From: Aeromonas salmonicida subsp. salmonicida
GTDB lineage: Bacteria; Pseudomonadota; Gammaproteobacteria; Enterobacterales; Aeromonadaceae
Reading direction: 5' to 3'
DNA: 64,000 nucleotides
NCBI RefSeq assembly: GCF_001643305.1
Contig: NZ_LSGW01000069.1
Coordinates: forward strand, 1 to 64,000
Numbering within the stretch: position 1 is the stretch's first letter; each line of letters opens with the position of its first letter. A program made the translations under genes and the position numbers. Under the pieces are notes generated by a model. That model worked only from the letters and a program-made list of their open reading frames with translations, did no database searches and was not told where the DNA came from. Positions 37,853-48,048 of the stretch are shown here, piece after piece.

Positions 37853-38344
37853 ATGAGCCAGCCCATGAGTCACCTCCCTTTCGCCGCGTCTGTCAGCATG
37901 AGCAATCCCTGGCCAACCCGCCATCAAAGCAAGGTGGAAGAAGCGTGCCACACCGCACCTGCCAGCGATGAGCGACCATTGCTCGACGAGCTGGTGAGAC
38001 TGAGCCATGGTGACACGGGCTGGATCCTGCTGATTGCCCCGCCAGGCCTGCCAGTGGCCAAACAGCTGCAGGCTCAGGGGATCAACCCCGCTCGGGTGCT
38101 GGTGGTTCACAGTCCCAAGATCAAGAACTGGCAGCTAATGCTGGAGCAGAGTCTGGGCAATGGTCACTGCGCAGCCGTCTTGACCTGGCTGCCTGCACAG
38201 GTTTCGCTGGATCGCGTCAAGCTGAGCAAACTGGGGCAACGCTTCGGGGTGCTGACCCGTTTTTTCGAGCCTGCAGGAAAACTACTGCCCGTGCACAGCG
38301 GCCCGCTGGCCTACGGCGGACAGGATGTCTATCTCAACCACTGA
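37853..38344 (+). CDS. sulA: SOS cell-division inhibitor SulA
   Basis: A 163-residue member of the SulA family, which binds FtsZ and stops division during DNA damage. The recognisable part is GDTGWILLIAPPGLPVAKQL (the E. coli equivalent begins at SRWQLWLTP), then VLVVHSPKIKNWQLMLEQSL and CAAVLTWLPAQVS. Similarity to E. coli SulA is modest, but the LexA box directly upstream supports the call. The ATG at 37853 has AGGA eight bases upstream. A bidirectional terminator follows, facing the fumarase gene. Confidence 0.85.
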   Translation: MSQPMSHLPFAASVSMSNPWPTRHQSKVEEACHTAPASDERPLLDELVRLSHGDTGWILLIAPPGLPVAKQLQAQGINPARVLVVHSPKIKNWQLMLEQSLGNGHCAAVLTWLPAQVSLDRVKLSKLGQRFGVLTRFFEPAGKLLPVHSGPLAYGGQDVYLNH

Positions 38345-38510
38345 TGGTCCAGAACAGCCTGGAGACTCGAAATCGCCGTGAAGAAATGGAACAAGGGGAG
38401 AAGGGATCAGGCAAGAGCGCCAGAAAAGAGCAATAGAAGAGTGACCAAGCAGAAGTGACCCGTCTGGTCTGTGCACCTGAGCCAGTACCAACGCCAACCT
38501 GCGGGACGAT

Positions 38511-38540
38511 AAAAAAGGCGACCCTAAGGTCGCCTTTTTA
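38511..38540. terminator. Bidirectional terminator between sulA and fumarase genes
   Basis: The hairpin AAAAAAGGCGACC, CTAA, GGTCGCCTTTTT has A and T runs at both ends. Confidence 0.9.
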
Positions 38541-38647
38541 CGCGGTCACCCAATGTCACAGACGGCCTGGTCGTTTGCTCGTGCCACCCCACAGGAATGA
38601 TACGAGTATCCTTGGCCCTGGTTCGACACGACGAGACGACACGACAA

Positions 38648-40171
38648 TCAGGAGAGCTTGCCATCCAGCTCGGCAATCTTGGCCGACCAGTAGGCCGGGC
38701 CTGTCTCGTGGATATTGTTGCCTTGAGAATCAACAGCCACCGTCACTGGCATATCCTCCACCTCGAACTCGTAGATGGCTTCCATACCCAAGTCGGCAAA
38801 AGCCACCACCCGCGACTTCTTGATCGCCTTGGCGACCAGGTAGGCTGCGCCCCCTACGGCCATCAGATAAACGGCTTTGTGCTGCTTGATACTCTCGACT
38901 GTTTTGGGGCCACGCTCGGACTTGCCGATCATGCCGATGAGGCCGGTTTCCCCCAGCATCATGTCGGTGAACTTGTCCATTCGGGTGGAAGTCGTGGGGC
39001 CAGCAGGGCCAACCACTTCGTCACGAACCGCATCGACCGGACCAACGTAATAGATAAAACGGTTGGTGAAATCTACCCCTTCCGGCAGACCCTCGCCATT
39101 TTTCAACATGTCGGCAATGCGCTTGTGGGCAGCATCGCGACCGGTAAGGATCTTGCCGGAGAGGAGTACTGTGTCGCCGCTCTTCCAGCTTGCAAGCTCC
39201 GCCTTGGTGATACCGTCAACATTGACACGGCGCACATTGGCCCCGGCTTCGCGGGTGATCTCCGGCCAATCGGCCAGTTTCGGCGGGGTCAACTCGGCAG
39301 GCCCCGAGCCATCCAGCTCGAAGTGGACATGGCGGGTGGCCGCACAGTTGGGGATCATCACCACCGGCTTGGAAGCGGCATGGGTCGGGGCACTCTTGAC
39401 CTTCACGTCCAGCACTGTGGTGAGGCCGCCCAGACCCTGAGCACCGATCCCGAGCTTGTTAACCTTGTCATAGAGTTCGACCCGCAGCTTCTCTTCGGTG
39501 GTCTTGGGACCACGGGCGATCAGCTCCTGAATGTCGATGTGCTCCATCAAGGCTTCCTTGGCCAGCACGGCCGCCTTCTCGGCGGTGCCACCAATGCCGA
39601 TGCCCAGCATACCGGGCGGGCACCAGCCGGCGCCCATGGTCGGCACTGTTTTCAGTACCCACTCGACGACATCGTCGGATGGGTTGAGCATCACCATCTT
39701 GGATTTGTTCTCGGAGCCGCCGCCCTTGGCCGCTATGCTCACTTCCACCTTGTTGCCCGGGATCATGTCGATATGCACGACAGCAGGGGCGTTATCCTTG
39801 GTGTTCTTGCGGCTGCCAGCCGGGTCGGCCAGCACGGAGGCGCGCAGCGGGTTGTCCGGATTGGTGTAGGCGCGGCGCGTCCCCTCATCCACCATCTCCT
39901 GCACCGTCATATCGCTGTCCCACTGCACCTGCATGCCTATCTTGACGAAGCAGGTAACGATACCGGTATCTTGGCACAGGGGACGATGCCCTTCGGCTGA
40001 CATGCGGGAGTTGATCAGGATCTGGGCCAGGGCATCCTTGGCGGCCGGGTTGACCTCACGGTCATAGGCAGCCTTGGCAGCATGGACGAAATCAAGGGGG
40101 TGATAGTAGGAGATGTACTGCAGGGCGTCGGCGACGGAATCGATAAAATCCTGTTTTTTAATGATGCTCAT
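38648..40171 (-). CDS. fumA: Class I fumarate hydratase (iron-sulfur type)
   Basis: A 507-residue tricarboxylic-acid-cycle enzyme that interconverts fumarate and malate. It carries the class I cysteines that hold the [4Fe-4S] cluster (RPLCQDTGIVTCF near residue 62, MIPNCAATRH in the middle). Other markers are GAGWCPPGMLGIGIGG and the C-terminal beta-domain segments GPTTSTRMDKFTDMML and KKSRVVAFADLGMEAIYEFE. The ATG at 40171 has GAGG just upstream. The symbol follows E. coli FumA/FumB-type naming; the sequence does not say whether this is the aerobic or anaerobic form. It is divergent from pabB. Confidence 0.92.
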   Translation of the reverse strand: MSIIKKQDFIDSVADALQYISYYHPLDFVHAAKAAYDREVNPAAKDALAQILINSRMSAEGHRPLCQDTGIVTCFVKIGMQVQWDSDMTVQEMVDEGTRRAYTNPDNPLRASVLADPAGSRKNTKDNAPAVVHIDMIPGNKVEVSIAAKGGGSENKSKMVMLNPSDDVVEWVLKTVPTMGAGWCPPGMLGIGIGGTAEKAAVLAKEALMEHIDIQELIARGPKTTEEKLRVELYDKVNKLGIGAQGLGGLTTVLDVKVKSAPTHAASKPVVMIPNCAATRHVHFELDGSGPAELTPPKLADWPEITREAGANVRRVNVDGITKAELASWKSGDTVLLSGKILTGRDAAHKRIADMLKNGEGLPEGVDFTNRFIYYVGPVDAVRDEVVGPAGPTTSTRMDKFTDMMLGETGLIGMIGKSERGPKTVESIKQHKAVYLMAVGGAAYLVAKAIKKSRVVAFADLGMEAIYEFEVEDMPVTVAVDSQGNNIHETGPAYWSAKIAELDGKLS

Positions 40172-40379
40172 ATCATCCTCACTGGTCCTTGTCTCCGTCG
40201 TGGTGGCAGAGCAAGGGCTTCCATATGAGCCGTGCTTCGGTGTCATAATGTCAGGCGGTATGCCTGTCGGCCCGATAGACAACGGCGTGTTTGTTCTAAA
40301 AATTCCGATGCCTATGATACGCTTGCCCCCCCATACCGGCTAGGGAGCAGGGTGCAAACTGTTGCCTGTGTAACAAAAA

Positions 40380-41759
40380 ATGAAACCAACTCTTCATATC
40401 CACCACTTTGATCACCAGACAGCGCTGCATGCGTTGTTTGCCCGTCTGCATCATCAGCCCTGGGCCATGTTGCTCGAATCGGCCGGCCCGCAGGGAGCGG
40501 ACAACCGCTTTGACATCATCAGCGCCGACCCGCTGGCAACCCTGCAGACAGAGGGGCCACTGACCTGGATAACCCGGGGCGAACAGTGTCTGTCGTTTGA
40601 CACGGATCCCCTGACCCTGCTGGCACAATGGCAACGTGATCTGCTGGGCGAGAAAGCACCGCACTGTGACGAATTGCCTTTTATTGGCGGCGCCCTCGGG
40701 CTGTTTGGCTATGATCTTGGCCGTCGCTTCGAGCGATTGCCGACACTGGCCGCGCAGGATGTGTCCGTGCCGGACATGGCAGTCGGCATCTATGACTGGG
40801 CCCTGCTGCGCAACGTAGCAAGCGGCACCTGGCAGCTGGTGCATTGGGGTGATGAAGCAGGCCTCCATCGCCGGCTGCAGTGGCTGGCCGCACAGCACGA
40901 GATGCCAACACCGCCATTTGCCCTGCAGAGCGAGTGGCGCAGCAACATGAGCCGCGCCGAGTACGGCGAGAAATTTGCGCGAGTACAGGCTTACCTGAGT
41001 GCCGGGGACTGTTATCAAATCAACCTGACCCAGCGCTTCAGCGCCGCCTATTGCGGCGATGAGTGGCAGGCTTATCAGGTGTTGTCCCGCGCCAACCGGG
41101 CTCCGTTTTCGGCCTTTGTTCGCCTGCCGCAGAGCGCCATTCTAAGCCTCTCCCCCGAGCGGTTTCTGCTGCTTGATGATCGCCATATCGAAACCAAGCC
41201 CATCAAGGGTACCCGCCCCCGACTTGCCGATCCGCAGCAAGATCAGGCCAGCGCCCTCGAGCTGGCTGGCGCCGACAAGGACAGATCAGAGAATCTGATG
41301 ATCGTGGATCTGCTGCGCAACGATATCGGCAGGGTGAGCCGTCCTAGCTCCGTCAGCGTGCCCAGCCTGTTTGCCGTGGAGTCGTTCCCGGCGGTGCATC
41401 ATCTGGTGTCCACCATCCACGGCGAGCTGGATAACCGCTGGCAGGCGGTGGATCTGCTGCGCGCCTGTTTCCCGGGCGGTTCCATCACCGGCGCCCCCAA
41501 GATCAGGGCCATGGAGATCATTGAGGAGCTGGAGCCCCAGCGCCGCAACGCTTACTGTGGCAGTATCGGCTATCTGAGCCAGCATGGCCGGATGGACACC
41601 AGCATCTGCATTCGCACTCTGATTGCGGCAGACCGCCAACTACACTGCTGGGCCGGGGGGGGAATCATTGCCGACTCCGATGTGGACAGTGAATATCAGG
41701 AAACCTATGACAAGGTGGCCCGCATACTGCCGTTGCTGGAGACGCTGAAAAGCCGATAA
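40380..41759 (+). CDS. pabB: Aminodeoxychorismate synthase component I
   Basis: A 459-residue chorismate-utilising enzyme that, with the glutamine amidotransferase PabA, makes 4-amino-4-deoxychorismate for folate synthesis. The C-terminal chorismate-binding domain shows the PIKGTRPR motif, SENLMIVDLLRNDIGRVS, CFPGGSITGAPKIRAMEII and GGGIIADSDVDSEYQE. The PIKGT lysine is the residue that forms a covalent intermediate in this group. Length is close to the 453 of E. coli. The ribosome site before ATG 40380 is poor. An 8-base tandem repeat follows directly after the stop. Confidence 0.93.
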   Translation: MKPTLHIHHFDHQTALHALFARLHHQPWAMLLESAGPQGADNRFDIISADPLATLQTEGPLTWITRGEQCLSFDTDPLTLLAQWQRDLLGEKAPHCDELPFIGGALGLFGYDLGRRFERLPTLAAQDVSVPDMAVGIYDWALLRNVASGTWQLVHWGDEAGLHRRLQWLAAQHEMPTPPFALQSEWRSNMSRAEYGEKFARVQAYLSAGDCYQINLTQRFSAAYCGDEWQAYQVLSRANRAPFSAFVRLPQSAILSLSPERFLLLDDRHIETKPIKGTRPRLADPQQDQASALELAGADKDRSENLMIVDLLRNDIGRVSRPSSVSVPSLFAVESFPAVHHLVSTIHGELDNRWQAVDLLRACFPGGSITGAPKIRAMEIIEELEPQRRNAYCGSIGYLSQHGRMDTSICIRTLIAADRQLHCWAGGGIIADSDVDSEYQETYDKVARILPLLETLKSR

Positions 41760-41761
41760 GC

Positions 41762-41804
41762 TGAGAAGTTGAGAAGTTGAGAAGTTGAGAAGTTGAGAAG
41801 TTGA
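41762..41804 (+). repeat. Five-copy 8-base tandem repeat between pabB and nudL
   Basis: Five perfect copies of TGAGAAGT (41762-41801) run into a partial sixth (TGA). It begins two bases after the pabB stop. The copy number can change by slippage, altering the distance between pabB and nudL without touching either reading frame. Confidence 0.95.
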
Positions 41805-41878
41805 CAGAATGGATAACGGAGTGACCATGAAAGAGACCCCAGCGCAGGATTGAGAGACGATTCGAGAGAATAAACAAG

Positions 41879-42445
41879 ATGGACCGCGCCGAACTGCTGA
41901 CCCGCTTTTTACTGCAACGCCCTGCCCCCGCCCATCGACTGACGGTGACAGGGCTCAAACCTGCCGCCGTCTTGCTGCCGCTGGTGGAGCGGGCCGACGG
42001 CTTGCAACTGCTGCTGACCCGCCGCAGCGCACACCTGCGTCATCACGCGGGACAGATTAGCTTTCCTGGCGGGCGACAGGATCCGGACGATCACAACCGG
42101 ATCCATACGGCATTGCGGGAAACCTGGGAGGAGCTGGGTATCATACCGGCTCAGGTCGAGATCATCGGGACCCTGGCCCCGCTCAACACCATTTCCCAAT
42201 ACGATGTGCTACCCGTGCTGGGGCTGGTTGCCGCCGATTATCAACTCACCTTGAGCCAGGATGAAGTGGCTCAGGCCTTTGAAGTACCACTCCATCATCT
42301 GCTGGACCCACGCCACCACATAGCCATGACCATTCCAAGGGCCGATCAGCTACACACCATCTACTGGATACCTTGGCAGGATCACTTCATCTGGGGGGCG
42401 ACTGCCAGCATGATCCGCCAGCTATCTCGCCAACTTGCCACGTAA
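41879..42445 (+). CDS. nudL: Nudix hydrolase, CoA pyrophosphatase NudL
   Basis: A 188-residue Nudix enzyme with the CoA-pyrophosphatase (UPF0035) signature LLTRRSAHLRHHAGQISFPGG merging into the Nudix box (GGRQDPDDHN...ALRETWEELGI). It splits CoA into 4'-phosphopantetheine and 3',5'-ADP, as inferred for E. coli NudL (192 residues). It follows pabB by 119 bases, and the same order is common in related bacteria, so cotranscription is likely. The intervening repeat is the oddity. Confidence 0.9.
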   Translation: MDRAELLTRFLLQRPAPAHRLTVTGLKPAAVLLPLVERADGLQLLLTRRSAHLRHHAGQISFPGGRQDPDDHNRIHTALRETWEELGIIPAQVEIIGTLAPLNTISQYDVLPVLGLVAADYQLTLSQDEVAQAFEVPLHHLLDPRHHIAMTIPRADQLHTIYWIPWQDHFIWGATASMIRQLSRQLAT

Positions 42446-42660
42446 CATTTTGCAAACATATTCCAGTGCAATATTTGCGCGCTAACAATAAACTAACGTA
42501 TAGGTTTATAAAAAAAATTGATTTTTTATTCTTTCGATCACATTTCCATAAAAGAGTGAGGGTTTATCCCTCACAAAGGTGAATTTGATTAACATTTTTG
42601 ATTAGAAAAACCGTATCCTTGCGCCGACTCAACAAAAAACACACATTCGGGGTGAGACAC

Positions 42661-43959
42661 ATGTCTAATACAGTCATAGGCGCACAGGAAGTTGCAGCCT
42701 CACAGGAGCAAGGAACGAGCTCAATCCAATCTCGCGGTTGGAGCAAACAAGACACTACCTGGGTTATCAGCCTGTTCGGCACTGCCGTCGGCGCGGGTAT
42801 CCTGTTCCTGCCCATCAACGCTGGCATGGGTGGCTTCTGGCCACTGGTGGTCATGGCGCTGCTGGTCGGCCCCATGACTTATCTGGCCCACCGTGGCCTC
42901 GCCCGTTTTGTACTTTCGTCCAAGCAACCCAATGCCGATATCACACAAGTGGTGGAAGAGCATTTCGGGGTGGGCGCCGGTAAATTAATCACCCTGCTCT
43001 ACTTCTTTGCCATCTACCCCATAGTGCTGATCTACGGTGTCGGTATCACCAACACGGTCGAAAGCTTCATGGTCAACCAGTTGCAGATGGTTGCGCCACC
43101 GCGCTGGCTCCTCTCCATCGTGCTGATCATGGGCATGATGTCGGTGATGCTGGCGGGCGAGAAGCTGATGCTGAAGGTCACCGAGTTTCTGGTCTACCCG
43201 CTCATCGCCATCCTGGTAGGTATCTCCTTCTACCTGATCCCCGACTGGACTGGCGCCGCCCTGTCCCAGGTGCCGTCTGCCAAGGATTTCGCCACTACCT
43301 TGTGGCTGACCATCCCGGTACTGGTGTTCTCCTTCAACCACAGCCCGGCCATCTCCAGCTTCTCTCTGGCCCAGCGTCGTGATCATGGCGACCATGCAGT
43401 CGAGAAGTCCGATGCCATTCTCAAGCGCACTGCCACCATACTGCTGGGCTTCGTGATGTTCTTCGTCTTCTCCTGTGTCATGAGCCTGACCCCGGAACAA
43501 CTGACTGAAGCCAAGTCACAGAATATTGCCGTGCTCTCTTATCTGGCAAACCAGCATGCAAGCCCCATCATCTCTTACTTCGGTCCGCTGGTTGCATTCG
43601 TCGCCATCGTATCCTCCTTCTTTGGTCACTACCTGGGTGCCCGTGAAGGTCTGAAAGGGATGATCGTCCAGAACATGCGCAAATCCGGCAAAGAGCCGAA
43701 CCACAAGAAGGTTGAGATCTTCATCATCGCCTTCTTCATCCTCACCCTGTGGGGCACGGCCATCGCCAACCCCTCCATCCTGGGCATGATTGAATCTCTT
43801 GGTGGCCCCATCATCGCCACCATCCTCTTCATCATGCCGATGTACGCCATCAAACGCGTACCAGCCATGGCAAAATACCAGGGACACATCAGCAACGCGT
43901 TTGTTGCTCTGATGGGTACCATTGCCATCTCCGCCATCCTTTACCAGCTGTTTGGCTAA
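42661..43959 (+). CDS. sdaC: Serine/threonine HAAAP transporter SdaC
   Basis: A 432-residue, eleven-span amino-acid:proton symporter close to E. coli SdaC (429). Landmarks are [20 protein letters not shown] at the first span, [36 protein letters not shown] and [17 protein letters not shown]. It imports serine across the inner membrane. The upstream 215 bases are AT-rich and hold the promoter. The ATG at 42661 begins after a GGGTGAG stretch. A terminator follows directly. Confidence 0.93.
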   Translation: MSNTVIGAQEVAASQEQGTSSIQSRGWSKQDTTWVISLFGTAVGAGILFLPINAGMGGFWPLVVMALLVGPMTYLAHRGLARFVLSSKQPNADITQVVEEHFGVGAGKLITLLYFFAIYPIVLIYGVGITNTVESFMVNQLQMVAPPRWLLSIVLIMGMMSVMLAGEKLMLKVTEFLVYPLIAILVGISFYLIPDWTGAALSQVPSAKDFATTLWLTIPVLVFSFNHSPAISSFSLAQRRDHGDHAVEKSDAILKRTATILLGFVMFFVFSCVMSLTPEQLTEAKSQNIAVLSYLANQHASPIISYFGPLVAFVAIVSSFFGHYLGAREGLKGMIVQNMRKSGKEPNHKKVEIFIIAFFILTLWGTAIANPSILGMIESLGGPIIATILFIMPMYAIKRVPAMAKYQGHISNAFVALMGTIAISAILYQLFG

Positions 43960-43982
43960 TCACCAGACCATAACGGCAAAGC

Positions 43983-44013
43983 AAATGCCCGCCAGTGATG
44001 GCGGGCATTTTTT
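43983..44013 (+). terminator. Terminator after sdaC
   Basis: The hairpin AAATGCCCGCC, AGTGAT, GGCGGGCATTT is followed by a T run. Confidence 0.9.
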
Positions 44014-44421
44014 ATGCACAAATAACCCATTCCTGTAATGCTAAACTGCACTCTTCAGTGGCAATGGCGCGACAATGCCGTCATCCACGAGCGCACCAGG
44101 TCCAGCCTTTGACGATACGAACCTAGCTCAGTCAGGACGCCTTAGAGAAGCATGGCTCGGCCCAGCTTACCGAATTGACAGGCCGGCTCGCAGCGTGCAT
44201 CTCCCTTGAACACCACAGCCCCACGCCTTGTTCCTTTCATGACAGGCTCCCGGTGGTCGTATGCTGGCCGAACATAGATAAGCGGCTGACAGCTAGTCCA
44301 TCCGGCGGGTATGTCTGTTGGCAAACTGGCCCCTATTTACGCCATGATCTTCAGCCCACACGCATCCCTCCAATTGAAGGGATCTCACATCCTGATGCAC
44401 TCGGCCATCGATAACGCACAT
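44014..44421. other. Intergenic region between sdaC and sstT
   Basis: About 400 bases between two terminators of convergent genes. Short frames here (around 44142-44547) lack ribosome sites and family similarity, and I found no repeat or RNA motif. It may hold eroded coding DNA, but I see nothing specific. Confidence 0.6.
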
Positions 44422-44450
44422 AAAAAAACGCCCTCACAAGAGGGCGCTTT
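44422..44450 (-). terminator. Terminator after sstT
   Basis: The hairpin AAAACGCCCTC, ACAA, GAGGGCGCTTT ends in a T run on the minus strand, 23 bases past the sstT stop. Confidence 0.88.
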
Positions 44451-44473
44451 CAATGGTTTGATGAAGCTGGCTA

Positions 44474-45724
44474 TCAAGCTTCGCGGCTTGGCAGCGACGC
44501 GGCATCCAGCAGGGTTTCATCTTCGGCCATACAGGCGGCAGCGGTGAACAGCACATCTGTGGAGCTGTTGAGAGCTGTCTCGGCAGAATCTTGCAACACA
44601 CCTATGATGAAGCCCACGGCGACTACCTGCATGGCGATGTCGTTGCCGATGCCAAACAGGCTGCACGCCAGCGGGATCAGCAGCAGGGAGCCACCAGCCA
44701 CACCGGAAGCGCCGCAGGCACTGATGGTGGCCACCACGGAGAGCAGCACGGCGGTAGCCAGATCCACTTCCATCCCCAAGGTGTGTACCGCCGCCATGGA
44801 GAGCACGGTAATGGTGATGGCGGCGCCGGCCATGTTGATGGTGGCACCCAGCGGGATGGAGACCGCATAGGTGTCTTCCGGCAGGCGCAGTTTTTCACAC
44901 AGGGTCATGTTGACCGGAATGTTGGCGGCGGAGCTGCGGGTGAAGAAGGCGGTCACGCCGCTCTCTTTCAGGCAGGTCAGCACCAGTGGATAAGGGTTGC
45001 GTCTGATCTTCCAGAACACGATGATCGGATTGACCACGAAAGCGATAAACAGCATACAGCCGATCAGCACCACCAGTAGATGAGCATAGCCAAACAGCGC
45101 ATCGAAGCCGGTCTCGGCCAGGGTGGACGCCACCAGCCCCAGGATACCGAGCGGCGCGCAGCGGATCACCGCCTTGACGATGGTGGAGACGCCGTGGGAG
45201 AGATCGGTGATCATCGCCTTGGTACTGTCATTGGCGTGGCGCATGGCGATGCCAAGACCGATGGCCCAGGCCAGGATACCGATATAGTTCGCATCCATCA
45301 GCGCCTTGACCGGGTTGGTCACCACGTTGAACAGCAGGGTCTGCAGCACCTCTGTGATGCCGCCCGGCGGGGTGATCTCGGCGCTGCTTGCCACCAGATG
45401 CAGGTTGGAGGGGAACAGGAAGCTGGCCACGACGGCAACCGCAGCAGCCAGGAAAGTGCCCAGCAGGTAGAGCAGCAGGATCGGCTTCATGTTGCTCTTC
45501 TGGCCCTGCTTGTGGCCGATGATCGCTGCCATTACCAGTACAAAGACCAGCAGTGGAGCAACCGCCTTCAAGGCACCGACGAACAGGCTGCCAAGCAGAC
45601 CCGCCGCTTTGGCCCATTCCGGCATGAACATGGCAAGGAGGATACCGAATACCAGACCGACCAGGATCTGGCTTACCAGACTGGTGCTGTTGACCAGTCT
45701 CATGAGGGGGTGTTGTTGTGTCAT
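44474..45724 (-). CDS. sstT: Serine/threonine:sodium symporter SstT
   Basis: A 416-residue member of the dicarboxylate/amino acid:cation symporter family, close to E. coli SstT (414). The hallmark [12 protein letters not shown] (serine-rich loop) and the [16 protein letters not shown] and [20 protein letters not shown] segments are present. It brings in serine and threonine with sodium. The ATG at 45724 has AGGGA eight bases upstream. It is transcribed towards sdaC and divergent from the RecQ-like gene, so two serine carriers lie side by side. Confidence 0.93.
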   Translation of the reverse strand: MTQQHPLMRLVNSTSLVSQILVGLVFGILLAMFMPEWAKAAGLLGSLFVGALKAVAPLLVFVLVMAAIIGHKQGQKSNMKPILLLYLLGTFLAAAVAVVASFLFPSNLHLVASSAEITPPGGITEVLQTLLFNVVTNPVKALMDANYIGILAWAIGLGIAMRHANDSTKAMITDLSHGVSTIVKAVIRCAPLGILGLVASTLAETGFDALFGYAHLLVVLIGCMLFIAFVVNPIIVFWKIRRNPYPLVLTCLKESGVTAFFTRSSAANIPVNMTLCEKLRLPEDTYAVSIPLGATINMAGAAITITVLSMAAVHTLGMEVDLATAVLLSVVATISACGASGVAGGSLLLIPLACSLFGIGNDIAMQVVAVGFIIGVLQDSAETALNSSTDVLFTAAACMAEDETLLDAASLPSREA

Positions 45725-46062
45725 CAAATAGTCCCTGAGCACCGAAGTGCGTGAATCATTAGTCCTGTTGGCAACCACTACACCAGGCGACACCCATGTC
45801 ACAGGCTGGCGTCGTCTGCCCCGGCAAGCCTTCTATTGAGCCAGTCCGGAGACACACGGGGTTACGGACAAGGAATATCCCATCTGCAATCGCTTTTTTC
45901 CACATAATCACTGAAAAATATCCGGTTTACCTCACAAAAAAACTACAACAATGCGATAACACAATATCAACAGCGCCCAAATGGGCGCTGTTTTCCTCTG
46001 AAGGGCCGTTCAGGCACTCCCGAGCGGTGGTATTATGGTGGTTTTGCGCTGGAGTCCCTGCC
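45725..46062. other. Divergent intergenic region between sstT and the recQ-like gene
   Basis: 338 bases. It holds the sstT promoter and an orphan terminator hairpin (45969-45994) on the plus strand with no gene before it. AT-rich DNA at about 45890-45968 could carry a promoter for a short transcript. Confidence 0.6.
45969..45994 (+). terminator. Orphan terminator upstream of the recQ-like gene
   Basis: AACAGCGCCC, AAAT, GGGCGCTGTTTT forms a strong hairpin followed by T residues, 68 bases before the helicase start. It could end a small RNA, or act as an attenuator in the helicase leader. Confidence 0.65.
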
Positions 46063-47988
46063 ATGATCTCATCCCTGTTGACCCGTCACTTCGGTTTCGA
46101 CCAGTTAAGGCCCGGTCAGGAAACGGTGATCAGCCGGTTGCTGGCAGGCCAGAGTGCGGCTGCCATCTTCCCCACCGGCTCCGGCAAATCCCTCTGCTAT
46201 CAGCTGCCAGCACTCGCCCTGCCCCACCTGACCCTGGTGATCTCCCCCCTGATAGCGCTGATGCACGACCAGCTCGCTTTTCTCCACAGCAAAGGGATTC
46301 CCGCGGCTACCCTGGATTCGAGCCAGACACCGGAGGAGAGTCGTCGCGTGATGCAGCAGGCCAGTGACGGTCAGCTCAAGATCCTGATGATCTCGGTGGA
46401 GCGGCTCAAGAACGAGCGTTTCCGTCGCTTCATCCAGCAGGTACCGCTGTCGATGCTGGTGGTGGATGAAGCGCACTGCATCTCGGAGTGGGGCCACAAC
46501 TTTCGACCCGACTACCTCAAGCTGCCGGCTTATCGCCGTGAGCTGAAGATCCCTCAGGTATTGCTGCTGACCGCGACTGCCACCCCGGCTGTCATGGCCG
46601 ACATGCAGGCCAAATTCGACATCGAGGATGAGGGACTGATCGTCACGGGTTTTTATCGCGCCAACCTGGATCTGGCGGTCGTGCCGCAGCCTGCCGAGGC
46701 GCGTGATAACTGGCTGCAAGCAGAAGTACGACGAGAGCCCACTGCCCCCACCATCGTCTATGTCACCTTGCAGCACACCGCGCAGCATTGTGCCGACCTG
46801 CTGCAACGGGCGGGGATCAGGGCGCGTGCCTATCATGCCGGGCTCGACTCGGCCCTGCGTAGCCAGATCCAGCATGACTTCATGGCTGGCAAGGTGGACT
46901 GCATTGTCGCCACCATCGCCTTTGGCATGGGGATCGACAAGGCGGATATTCGCCGGGTCATTCACTACGATCTACCTAAATCCATCGAGAACTACAGTCA
47001 GGAAATTGGCCGTGCCGGGCGGGATGGGCTCCCTTCCCGCTGCATAGTGCTGGCCAATCGCGCCCAGCTCCCCGTGCTGGAGAATTTCGTGTACGGGGAT
47101 ACGCCCGATCGCGCCGCCATAGTGGCGCTGCTCGAGATCCTGTCGCAAAGTGGCAGCGAGTGGGAGTTTGGTCTGCTGCGTCTCTCCAACGACACCAACA
47201 TCCGCCAGTTGCCGCTCAAGACTCTGCTGGTCTATCTGGAAATGGCGGGCATCATAATGCCAGCCTACAGCTACTTCGCCGAATATCGCTTCAAGTTCGT
47301 GCTGGACAAGGCCGAGATCCTGACCCGTTTCAATCCCGACCGACGCCAGTTTCTGGAGCAGCTGTTTGCCTGTGCATCGCAGGCGCGCAGCTGGTGCACC
47401 ATGGACTTCGATGCCCTCTGGCAGGGTTATCAGGGGGAACGGCACCGTGCGGCAGCAGCCCTGGATTATCTGCAACAACAGGGCTGGATAGAGCTGGAAA
47501 GCAAGCAGATGACCGATGTTTATCGGGTGCTGCGTCAAGATGTTGATATCAATGCACTGGCAGACGAGCTCTATGCCCTGTTCGAGAAGAAGGAGCTGAG
47601 TGAACTGGCCCGGCTACAGGCCTTGCTGGCCTTTTTTACATCAAGCCACTGCCTGAGTCAGGAACTGGCCCGATATTTTGCCAACGAGCAGGCACCCAGC
47701 AAATGCGGGCACTGCTCCGTCTGCCGTGGCGAGGTTGCCGTACTGCCGCCATTGCCAACCCTCACCCTGCCCAACGAAAACGGGTTGCGTGCCTGGTGCG
47801 ATCCTCTGATAGCCTTGTGCCACACCCGCCATCCTCGCATTCTGACCCGTTTTCTGTGCGGTATCGCCACGCCATTGACCACCCGGGTCAAGGCAAAAAG
47901 CCTGGCTGGATTTGGCCAGCTGGCGGCGCATCCATTCGCCGAAGTGCTGGCAGCGGTATCACGGTTCTACCCCACCCATAACAACTGA
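46063..47988 (+). CDS. RecQ-family ATP-dependent DNA helicase (second paralogue)
   Basis: A 641-residue helicase. It has Walker A FPTGSGKSLCYQLPA (residues 36-50), the DEAH box in MLVVDEAHCISEWGHNFRPDY, LLLTATATP, then GFYRANLDLAV, a second domain with ATIAFGMGIDKADIRRVIHYDLPKS and QEIGRAGRDG, and zinc ligands in CGHCSVC near residue 560. It is RecQ-like but has no HRDC signature that I can see, and its C-terminal third differs from RecQ, so it is probably the second RecQ-type enzyme seen in Vibrio and Aeromonas and not recQ itself. GGAG lies eight bases before the ATG at 46063. Confidence 0.88.
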   Translation: MISSLLTRHFGFDQLRPGQETVISRLLAGQSAAAIFPTGSGKSLCYQLPALALPHLTLVISPLIALMHDQLAFLHSKGIPAATLDSSQTPEESRRVMQQASDGQLKILMISVERLKNERFRRFIQQVPLSMLVVDEAHCISEWGHNFRPDYLKLPAYRRELKIPQVLLLTATATPAVMADMQAKFDIEDEGLIVTGFYRANLDLAVVPQPAEARDNWLQAEVRREPTAPTIVYVTLQHTAQHCADLLQRAGIRARAYHAGLDSALRSQIQHDFMAGKVDCIVATIAFGMGIDKADIRRVIHYDLPKSIENYSQEIGRAGRDGLPSRCIVLANRAQLPVLENFVYGDTPDRAAIVALLEILSQSGSEWEFGLLRLSNDTNIRQLPLKTLLVYLEMAGIIMPAYSYFAEYRFKFVLDKAEILTRFNPDRRQFLEQLFACASQARSWCTMDFDALWQGYQGERHRAAAALDYLQQQGWIELESKQMTDVYRVLRQDVDINALADELYALFEKKELSELARLQALLAFFTSSHCLSQELARYFANEQAPSKCGHCSVCRGEVAVLPPLPTLTLPNENGLRAWCDPLIALCHTRHPRILTRFLCGIATPLTTRVKAKSLAGFGQLAAHPFAEVLAAVSRFYPTHNN

Positions 47989-48026
47989 TCATGCCAGTGC
48001 ACATCAACAACCCGCTGAAAAAATAA

Positions 48027-48048
48027 GACCCTCGCATATGCGAGGGTC
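48027..48048 (+). terminator. Hairpin after the recQ-like gene
   Basis: The palindrome GACCCTCGCATATGCGAGGGTC lies 39 bases past the stop. It lacks a T run, so it may be a weak terminator. Confidence 0.55.

Noticed and set aside
41809..41853. A 14-codon frame between the 8-base repeats and nudL
   Set aside because: Too short to judge and no conserved feature; chance occurrence is likely.
44014..44421. Short frames between sdaC and sstT
   Set aside because: They lack ribosome sites, overlap a terminator and show no family resemblance.
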